DNA of 64,000 nt. Origin: Brachypterus glaber. Lineage: Eukaryota; Arthropoda; Insecta; Coleoptera; Kateretidae. The first letter of the stretch is position 1, and each line of letters begins with the position of its first letter. Both the position numbers and the translations under genes were made by a program. The stretch is from contig OY294052.1 of NCBI GenBank assembly GCA_958510825.1, forward strand, positions 2,439,816 through 2,503,815, given 5' to 3'. Below, piece after piece: positions 56,507-64,000 of the stretch. The notes beneath the pieces are model-generated. The model was not told the origin of the DNA and did not search any database. It was given only the letters and a program-made list of their open reading frames with translations.

Positions 56507-57141
56507 TATCTCTTGAACAAAGAAGAAAAATTCTAATGACAACCTATCTTACAGGCGTTAAATCATATCTCAAAAACCCTAACAATGACTTCTTATTTCC
56601 GGATGAAAATAAGTATTTCAGTAGAAGAACCATTACCCGTCCTCTTGCAGTGCGGTACTTAGAATATTTAAGAGATGTCGATATAGAGTTTCCTGATACT
56701 CTTGTCGATGATCAAAATGCAGATCAAGCCGGAGCTATGAAGAGAACCGATTTCAGAAACACTCTTAAAAATAAAATTGTTGAAGAATGGCAAGATACAT
56801 GGGACAGAACCAATACCTTACTTCGTAGACTAGATCCAACAGTAAAGCAAAAGTATGAGTCCACAGGATTAACCAAAATTGAAACCGTCAAAGCATTTCG
56901 ACTCCGTACAGGACATACCAGTCTTACACACCAACATCTTCTTAAAGGTGAAGTGGTACCACTTTGTGATCATTGCAATGTGAACCTTTCAGTTGAAGAC
57001 ATTGTCAGTGAATGCCCTGTATTCAACGTTCAAAGACTACAATATGGTTTAGGACCAGACACAGTAGAAAACCTAAAAAAAGAAAACATAAAGAATACAC
57101 TAGAATACATGAAATGCATAAAACTCTTTAGAAAAATTTAA
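56507..57141 (+). pseudogene. non-LTR retrotransposon pol C-terminal fragment
   Basis: Open from about 56507 (LSLEQRRKILMTTYLTGVKS) to a TAA at 57139. The middle reads VEEWQDTWDRTNTLLRRLDP, then TVKAFRLRTGHTSLTHQHLL and the cysteine segment CDHCNVNLSVEDIVSECPVF. R-x-R-x-G-H-T-x-L-T-H followed by C-x2-C is the post-RNase H end of I-superfamily/jockey-like pol proteins. The His usual in VEHI is Asp here (VEDI), so the knuckle has lost a ligand. An active RNase H is absent. The protein differs clearly from those at 30758 and 52448. Confidence 0.8.
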
Positions 57142-57380
57142 GAATAAAAATCTGTGATACTTTTGTAATAAATATATACTTACCTTAATAGAAAAAATGA
57201 TAACAGAATTTAGAACCCGCGATAATGTTACACATTAAGAACTTCGAGCTAATGACCTTAGTAGTCGACGCTCTCTTAGGGTGTTTTTTTAGTGAGGTAG
57301 AAATCCCACACTACTTGGCACCAATAACCAGCTAAGCGCCTTTTGAAGGTTTTTCCACCCGACAAAAAAAAAAAAAAAAA
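57142..57380 (+). other. 3' untranslated region and poly(A) of the 56507 element
   Basis: Contains GAGCTAATGACCTTAGTAGT and GACGCTCTCTTAGGGTG and ends in a run of about 18 A (57363-57380), which marks the 3' end of the non-LTR insertion. Confidence 0.65.
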
Positions 57381-57472
57381 TTACTATTTATTTCCTGTTA
57401 AAACTATATAATAGTTATATTTAATTTTTCCTCTATTAGTATTATATTGAAACTCTGTAATAGGAACTTGTT

Positions 57473-57898
57473 CACGGAAAGAAATTAGTGGGCTCTGCGC
57501 TATACATTATAAGATATTTGGTAACAGTGGCAAATTATAGTGATTTAAGCTATAGATTATAAGGGACACAATAACTAATAATGTTAAAAATAAATTGGAA
57601 ACGATTATATATATTACAGACACGATTATATTTATTACAGGCACTATTATAAATTTACAGAAATTTTATTATATTATAAAAATTATTAGCACGGACAATA
57701 ATCAAATCTATTTAAGCTATAAATGCCATACTATTTGTTATATTTTATTATTCACTAAACAATTAAAGTATTTCATATAAATTTTTACACTGACTGCCAT
57801 AATTGCAAGAGAAAGCAGCCTTGTATTTATATAATAAGCGATTATAATTTGCTTGGTATGTGTGTTATAGCGCTCCTAGCTATAATTTTTTTTCCGTG
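57473..57898. mobile_element. CACGGAAAGAAATTAG element, copy 3
   Basis: A 426-bp, near-identical copy of 35710-36134 with CACGGAAA and TTTCCGTG ends. The flanks are TT on both sides rather than TA. Small changes include an extra CAG in AAAGCAGCCTTG. Confidence 0.9.
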
Positions 57899-58547
57899 TT
57901 CTGTTGAGTTAATGAGTAAACAAATAAAACGCGCAAACCGAAACTACAAAAACGTAATTAAGAAATGCAAATAGATAAACAGTATTGTAATTATTCGCAC
58001 TTTAACAAAAATGTGTGATCTGTAAAGAAAAACGCAATGTTCAGTTTATTTAACGGCGTCGGCGTCGAATAAAAAGAGTTGAATTACCGTGAATGTAAGC
58101 TTCGTGTACGGGTATTACAGACTTTTATGTAAATTTAATACACCATCAGAGCTATTTGAATTCGTTTGGAGGTGGCCACTTCGCAGTTGCTTCTCGTAAT
58201 TAACACCTTGATATGAAAATTTTTCCATTTCGAAATTATGCGATGGAAAAGCGCCACGCCGTTATTGAATATCAAAACTCGGAAAAGAGTGTAATTTTTT
58301 CCAGTGGTGCACAAACATTTTTTTACTGTAGCTAAAGTAGAGATAAATGTAAACATAAAGCATTATGAATATTGGACTACGCACTAAGAAATGACAAGAG
58401 ATAGGGTTGTTATTAGTACTAACGCCCCATTTAGTCGTACCTCAGAAAGTTTTTTGTTTATTCGTGAAAAAACAGGTCTACATTTTAAACATCAAGTAAA
58501 ATGTGATTGGAAACGACGAAAACCCTCAAATTAATTTTTAATATTTT
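57899..58547. other. old repeat fragment then gene-less DNA
   Basis: 57933-57985 matches AACCAAAACTACAAAAACGT of the 10137 family. The rest is unremarkable. Confidence 0.4.
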
Positions 58548-58805
58548 TTTAAATATATAAACAAATTAACTTGAGTACACATTATTAGAAATGTTATACT
58601 CACTATGATATTTCTAATAATGTGTACTCAAGTTAATTTGTTTATATATTTAAAAACTTGAAAATGACTTTATGTTAAAAAAGTCGAAAAAATTCTCGCT
58701 GTAATATTTATTTAATAGACAATAAATTTATATTTTGGAGAGATAACATTTTTTCTATGGTTTATTTAAATCAACTCCAATATGAATAAGGATCAAGAAT
58801 TTCTT
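58548..58805 (+). mobile_element. deleted relative of the 26.3-kb Penelope-like element
   Basis: 58653-58805 repeats the terminal-repeat arm of 27307-27440 (TTGAAAATGACTTTATGTTA, GACAATAAATTTATATTTTG, TTTTCTATGGTTTAT). 58548-58652 is a new palindrome built from AACTTGAGTACACATTATTA, a sequence that lies in the 3' region of the 26-kb element. No coding part remains. Confidence 0.75.
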
Positions 58806-58893
58806 AATATGAATATTTTTCTATGAATATTTCAAAGGAAATATTTCGTTAAAAGAAATGTGGCAAAAATCATATTTTTAATTTTACCTTCAC

Positions 58894-58899
<6 letters not shown>

Positions 58900-58951
<52 letters not shown>
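58900..58951. repeat. (CT)n microsatellite
   Basis: About 26 CT dinucleotides; the Ser/Leu repeat peptide across it is not a gene. Confidence 0.97.
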
Positions 58952-58956
<5 letters not shown>

Positions 58957-58968
58957 CTCTCACAATTA

Positions 58969-59076
58969 GGCCCGGTTGTACAAACCTCCCTCAAATTTGA
59001 ACCTAGCTCAACTGTCATTTGTTTCAATGTTAAAGGAACTCTGCTCAAAGTTAAACCAGGTTTGTACAACCGGGCC
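58969..59076. mobile_element. 108-bp PIF/Harbinger-type MITE, TSD TTA
   Basis: GGCCCGGTTGTACAAACC and GGTTTGTACAACCGGGCC are perfect 18-bp inverted ends flanked by TTA on both sides. GG-starting ends with a 3-bp TWA duplication are the Harbinger signature. The interior is also partly palindromic (TTTGAAC...GTTCAAA-like). Confidence 0.85.
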
Positions 59077-59604
59077 TTAGTGTAATAATAGCAACCGTCT
59101 TTTTTCGCTGAAATGTAGCGGAAGCGGCAATAGCAGCAGCAATATTTACAAGTGACACTTTGCTATGAATTGAATCAAAACGTAATTTTTTTCAAACAAA
59201 ATGCTTCTAAAAATATCATCCAAATGTTTTTTGTATTTCATTAAGAATGCCGTTAGAAACGCTACTGATATCGAGCACTTTAAAGTGTTCATTTCACGAA
59301 GTGCATCTGCATACCATTGCAATATCTAGCGGCATATATCATGCAAAAATACGGTTGATCCAGCTAGCCGAAGCCGCAAACGATTCGCACTGGTTTGCGG
59401 AGAGCGGAGGCCTATTGCCTGATGGGCTGGAGATGGGTTCGACTATAGTGTCCTTCTGGACGCGGGTTAATCCAGTAATTAATTAAACTAAGAATGCAAC
59501 CAAAAATAAAAATCTGGTACCCTTTCTAGACGGGTACACCTACATCTTTATGGCAATGCCACATAAAATGCCACCAAGTGGCAATTAAAATGTTTAAGTG
59601 AAAG
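59077..59604. other. gene-less stretch with GC-richer island
   Basis: 59247-59486 is much less AT-rich than its flanks and has one open + frame (for example LIQLAEAANDSHWFAESGG). No family is recognised and the splice sites are poor; regulatory DNA is at least as likely as an exon. Confidence 0.35.
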
Positions 59605-59770
59605 GAGGGTCTCGTGTTTTGGGCTAAATCGTCTGCAACGATAAGATTGTACATGCTTGTAGATACATAAAAAATAAATAGCCAAAATTTCCGCCCTTTT
59701 TACATCCCGGAACATACTTTAATTAATTATTTTAATTACGAATTTTAACATATGTCAATGTAAATGTCCT
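59605..59770 (+). repeat. GGGCTAAATCGCC family, 5' fragment
   Basis: GGAGGGTCTCGT and GGGCTAAATCGTCTGCAACG through GGAACATACTTTAATTAAT; truncated at TATGTCAATGTAAATG. Confidence 0.8.
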
Positions 59771-60489
59771 ATCTAAAAGCCCAAATCCTAAAAATTAGCC
59801 TAAGATATTTGTCCTATGTGGAAAATTATCAATGTTTTCTAAATAAAATTGTCCTAACTAGTCTTTACTATACGAATAAGTCAGGACTAGGACTAACAGA
59901 TCTTAGTAATTTGATTGGACTTTTTAGATCATTTTGTCCTAACTTTCTCAGATAGAATAAATGCATTTAGAACGAAAATTTATTTTTCTGACAAAAAAAA
60001 TATACTATTTTTTTCAAAGGATATCACGTATTTTTGATTTAAAATACAGCAGAACCGAACGCCATATTTATTTAAACATGTTTTCAAAAAGTGCAAACAA
60101 AAACAATAAAACTGGTCATATCTTAAAACATTTAATTTGTAGATAGGACAACTTGTCTTAGTCACTCGCGAAGAATTAAAGCCTTATATATAATAATAAT
60201 AATAATAATTAAAACAGATAGATAAGTAAGGAAAACAGCAACTGAAAGCACTTTTAGGTTGAACCCAATTCGTGGAAAGAAGAGCCGAAGAGGCCCCACT
60301 TACGAACCGTCCCAACCGAAAAGCCCCTTTAAACTTAAAAACATCCAGTCGCTTCAACTGATTCTTATTACATGCTCGGCGTGGCATTATGCACTTGGCC
60401 GAAAATTGGAAAATATCTTCGCTGGGGAAAGGCAATCGATTTTTTATGGTGCACTCGTTATACAAAATACATCCTATTTGAAATTTGGT
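59771..60489. other. gene-less stretch
   Basis: Several overlapping short open frames on both strands, none with family resemblance. ATAATAATAATAATAA run near 60190. Confidence 0.4.
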
Positions 60490-60870
60490 TTTTCAACAAT
60501 TTAGTACTTAATTTTTCGTCCTCGAACCGTGAAATTTCACCTTTAACTTATTTTTTCTCGAAAACGATTAATCCTATAGTATTACAACAAGAGTACCTTT
60601 TTTATGTATTTTGATCATATCCCAGAAATAAAATTACAAAAAAGTTACAGAAAAAAACAGAAAAAAGTTTGTGACAAAAAACTGATAAGGCCCCCGGCGT
60701 TTTGGCGCACCCCTGGTTAAGATAAGTACATGAAAATATCATACGAAGATGGGACTTATTAAATTAGTAAACGTGCAAAACCTCATTGCTATATCTCAAA
60801 TGGTTGCTGAGTTATTAAATAAAAAACGATTTTTTTAGCCACTTTCAAAGGGCCTTACGACGCGTTTTTA
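60490..60870. mobile_element. half copy of the CACGGTGTATTTG foldback
   Basis: TTTTTCGTCCTCGAACCGTG, GAGTACCTTTTTTATGTATT, CGTGCAAAACCTCATTG and TTTTAGCCACTTTCAAAGGG follow the right arm of 62694-63816 in order. The terminal ~100 bases and the other arm are missing. Confidence 0.8.
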
Positions 60871-61412
60871 GACTACACTACTTCCACTACTAATTGCCTT
60901 AGTATGACCTTAAATAACATGTAAAATTACATCCTTTTTTTAGTGTACATTTCTGAAGTTGCTAAAGACTAATCACTTTTTATTTGCAGTAGTGTTTTGC
61001 TTAAATCCGCGATAGGGACAAATGTCAATATAACTAATCACTGACACTGAAAATAATTTGTCGGGATCTAATCCTTTCACGTCCTGCAGGATCCTGGCAA
61101 CCCGGCATCAGCAGTAATCTTAACAAAGTGCCAGCGTACACCGTTCTGAGCGTGATGAATTGTAGGCCTTTGCAGGATCTTTATCCTGCTAAATTATACT
61201 TTCAGAAGTGTATTAACGTGTAGCTGGCCCTCTCTCGACCACACACAAAGAAATAATGACCTAATTAAAGGAAATAAAAACTCCAATATTGGCCTATAAT
61301 TATATGACAATAGATGGATTCAGTGCGACAGTCAGCAAAAGTCAGCAAAACGATAACAAAATGTTTTTAATTTTAATCAATCGAGTAAGAAAATATAAAG
61401 ATACATTACATA
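60871..61412. other. gene-less stretch
   Basis: 61070-61200 is less AT-rich, with TCCTGCAGGATCCTGG forming local palindromes. No gene. Confidence 0.4.
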
Positions 61413-61655
61413 CACTGTAAAAAGTAAAGTGAATATTCAGTTACAAATAGATAGGAAATGGGAAGTTATTATCCCATACAAATGTACTTTAATTTTTGTT
61501 AAATACACTATAGCTCTTAAGTCACGTACTTTAATATTTAAGGACGGACATGAAATGTGGCGTGTTTTTAACAAAAATTTAAGTAAAAATGTATAGGATA
61601 ATAACTTCCCATTTCCTATCCATTTGTAACTGTTTTCAGTGTACTTTTTACAGTG
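61413..61655. mobile_element. TA|CACTGTAAAAAGTA MITE, 243 bp
   Basis: CACTGTAAAAAGTA and TACTTTTTACAGTG ends flanked by TA. Arms share ATAGATAGGAAATGGGAAGT and TTATTATCC and their complements. A single arm is present at 25329-25440. Confidence 0.85.
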
Positions 61656-61687
61656 TAGGGTATGGGGCTGGTAAAAATTTGCCCAAA

Positions 61688-61717
61688 AGCGCATCACGTA
61701 ATACTTGAACGTTCCCT
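61688..61717. mobile_element. isolated GGGAACGTTCAAG-family end
   Basis: ACGTAATACTTGAACGTTCC matches the right terminus of 4212-4455 and 4718-4866. No left terminus is found nearby, so this is a fragment. Confidence 0.6.
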
Positions 61718-62693
61718 TATAGATTCAGATGGTGCCACGTGGTCTAAAATATATGTCAGATTTACCACTATAAAATGTATATTAGCCTTAAATTATTATA
61801 AACTGGGCTTTATTATTTGGAGGCACCGATAGATGGTAGTGCTGCCGTATTGGACAAATTTTTGCTTTCATTTGGAGCCATATCAAATTATTGTTTCTAT
61901 GCATAAATTACCTAGCGAATGCTTTCGGTTATTTAATTAGATAAAATATTGTTAAATGTAAGAAATTCTTTTTTTGTGTGTACCTGGTGCTCTCTCGTCT
62001 ACGTTAACATAAATATCATCCCCGTGGGGTATTAGTTTAGATTTAGAACATGACCGTTAAAGGGAGTTATGCCACTTGTACCTGTTAGATGAACTAAACT
62101 TTTGTAAATACAGCTCATTTATTTAAAATGATATCCTATAAATTGTACAGAAAAGAGAAATTAGGGTTCTGTAATTTCTTTCTTTTCTCTCTAATACAAT
62201 TAACTTTATTTATGTAGATTTACAGGGCGCGATAAGAAAAAACTTGTCGGTGTTAAAATATGAGAGGGCAATATTAAAAACGTTTTACTTTTTTGTAGTA
62301 AGCATTCGTAAACTTGTGGCAGTAATTTTTTGTAGGTAATTAGCATGCCCTTGTAATGTTTATCTAATTCTGATGAGTACACATGTCGGTGTAACTTGAG
62401 TTGCATCCTTGTTAGATGGGGTGTAGGTGTTTTTAGAACTACCCTACGCTGTATTATTTTTTGTCTCTTACTCGGCTAGATTGCTTTTGCAAACATTTAA
62501 TTTGTAAGAAAGGTAAAGAATGTTTTGTATATTTGTTAAATCTGTAAAGTTGGCAAAGAAAATACGGACTTTGACTTATGTCTGGATTAAATATTGTGCT
62601 TGCGAAATTGTTTAAGCGGGGGATTAAGCTTATATGTTTTAATTAAATATCGTCTGACTTATCGCAGCCTATATTTCATTAACCGTAGAAATA
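61718..62693. other. gene-less stretch
   Basis: AT-rich. AGAAAAGAGAAATTA / TAATTTCTTTCTTTTCTCT makes a hairpin at 62148-62192. No gene. Confidence 0.4.
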
Positions 62694-63816
62694 CACGGTG
62701 TATTTGAAATAGGGTCGGAAATTTTAACAGATGATTCTACATCATAAAATATGACAAAAAGTTCCTATAAACATATGTCTAAAAATGCGTCATAAGGGAG
62801 CTACGCCCCTTTGAAAGTGGCTAATAAAAACGGTTTTTATTTAATAACTCAAGAACCCTTTGAGATATATCAACGAGGTTTTGCACGTCAACTAATCCTA
62901 CAAAGGCCCGTTTTTATGTGTTATTTTCATGTACTTATTTCAACCAGGGGTGTGCGAAACGGGGGGGGGCTTATCAGTTTTTTGTCCCAAACTTTTTTCT
63001 GTGTAACTTTTTTGTAATTTTATTTTTGAAATATGATTCCTCAGGTATAAATACATAAAAAAGGTACTCCTGTTGTAATACTGTAGGATTAACCGTTTTC
63101 GAGAAAAATTCATTTGAAGGTGAAATTCCACGGTTCGAGGACGAAAAATTAAATACTAAAATGTTGAAAACCAAAATTTTAATGATGCAGGGCGAATGTA
63201 CATTAAAAACTAAGAAAAAAACCTCATATACAGGTACTTCCAAAAATCAATCCTAATGGAGCTATGGTCTCCTAAATATGCACCATTTTTAAAGGGCTAT
63301 GCTAGCTTTAAAAGGGTTTTTCGACCTACATGTATGGAAACTTTTTTTCTTAGTTTTTGATGTAGAATCAGATTGCATCATTATAATTTTGGTTTTCGAC
63401 ATTTTAGTATTTAATTTTTCGTCCTCGAACCGGGAAATTTCACTTTCAAATTAACTTTTCTCGAAAACGGTTAATCCTACAGTATTATAACAAGAGTACC
63501 TTTTTTATGTATTTTGACCTGAGGAATCATATATCAAAAATAAAATTGCAAAAAAGTTACACAGAAAAAAGTTTGGGACTTTTTAAATAACACATAAAAC
63601 GGGCCTTGGTAGGATTGGTTGACGTGCAAAACCTTGTTGATATATCTCAAAGGGTTCCTGAGTTATTAAATAAAAACTGATTTTTTTAGCCACTTTCAAA
63701 GGGGCGTAGCTCCCTTATGACGCATTTTTAGACATATGTTTATAGGAACTTTTTATCATATTTTATGATGTAGAATCATCTGTTAAAATTTCCGACCCTA
63801 TTTCAAATACACCGTG
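62694..63816. mobile_element. TA|CACGGTGTATTTG foldback, 1.12 kb, complete
   Basis: CACGGTGTATTTGAAATAGG and CCTATTTCAAATACACCGTG ends, both next to TA. Arms of ~480 bp are mirrored almost throughout (GGGAGCTACGCCCCTTTGAA, GACGTGCAAAACCTTG, GTCCTCGAACCG). The short centre near 63200-63370 is not palindromic. No transposase; the open frames on both strands are mirror images of one another. Confidence 0.88.
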
Positions 63817-63914
63817 TATAGTTATTAATATATTAGTATTGTCAGTATATTTATTTGAATAAAAATTTATTAACTTGAGCAGCCGTAATACACAATTTTA
63901 TAAAAGTATGTGGA

Positions 63915-64000
63915 TTGGGGGCTAAATCGCCTGCAACGATAAGACTTTACATGCTTATAGATACATAAAAAATACTTTTTACATCCCATAACATACTTTA
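63915..64000 (+). repeat. GGGCTAAATCGCC family, runs off the window
   Basis: GGGGCTAAATCGCCTGCAACG-type head and CATGCTTATAGATACATAAA, then CTTTTTACATCCCATAACAT. The copy continues past the window edge. Confidence 0.8.

Noticed and set aside
58894..59085. Ser/Leu-repeat open frame
   Set aside because: Translation of a (CT)n microsatellite plus a MITE.

Overview
The window reads as AT-rich eukaryotic chromosomal DNA from an arthropod, most likely an insect; a beetle or another large-genome insect would fit, but order and species cannot be fixed from the sequence. There are no prokaryotic features: no operons, long ORFs or ribosome binding sites. One host exon is convincing, 49487-49638 on the + strand. 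It encodes ankyrin repeats matching the E3 ubiquitin ligase Mind bomb 1 (mib1), with a clean 3' splice site before it and GTAAGT after it. No other mib1 exon was recognised, so most of the window is probably two very large introns of this gene, more than 49 kb upstream and more than 14 kb downstream unless short exons were missed.

Almost all other recognisable content is mobile or repetitive DNA. 1-10 kb is a dense cluster: foldback (palindromic) elements placed end to end and nested in one another, and a family bounded by an inverted GGGCGTAGAT-type end with 82-bp GGCGCC-containing tandem units inside. 10.7-13.3 kb holds three copies of a ~423-bp TA-flanked element, two of them forming a large inverted pair around a second MITE. 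14-18 kb and 45 kb hold a hAT-type MITE family with intact 8-bp target duplications. 17.6, 29.6 and 39.4 kb hold three copies of an exactly 77-bp hairpin element, each with a 4-bp direct flank. 19.6-24.7, 42.4, 59.6 and 63.9 kb hold an unidentified ~0.7-kb dispersed family. 26.3-27.4 kb is a Penelope-like retroelement on the minus strand that keeps a GIY-YIG endonuclease domain between inverted terminal repeats. 30.8, 44.5, 52.4 and 56.5 kb are 3' ends of four different non-LTR retrotransposons, and a weaker fifth lies at 21.3 kb. 35.7, 40.7, 49.0 and 57.5 kb carry a ~425-bp TA-flanked family. 39.8, 41.3 and 62.7 kb carry foldbacks of about 0.9-1.1 kb whose arms fill nearly the whole element. 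A run of exactly 200 N at 41038 is an assembly gap inside a repeat.

Nothing here works together as a pathway. The host signal is one conserved Notch-pathway exon squeezed between transposon relics, plus a few GC-richer islands and short motif clusters (DRE plus NRF1-like at 8.45 kb, an E-box triplet at 54.18 kb, twin 16-bp palindromes at 16.1 kb) that could be intronic regulatory DNA. The best leads are the 77-bp hairpin family, a 12-14-base AAAAAGTCCAAAC string that recurs at break points inside unrelated repeats, the Penelope-like element with ribozyme-like terminal repeats, and several TIR families that share TA|CAC ends.
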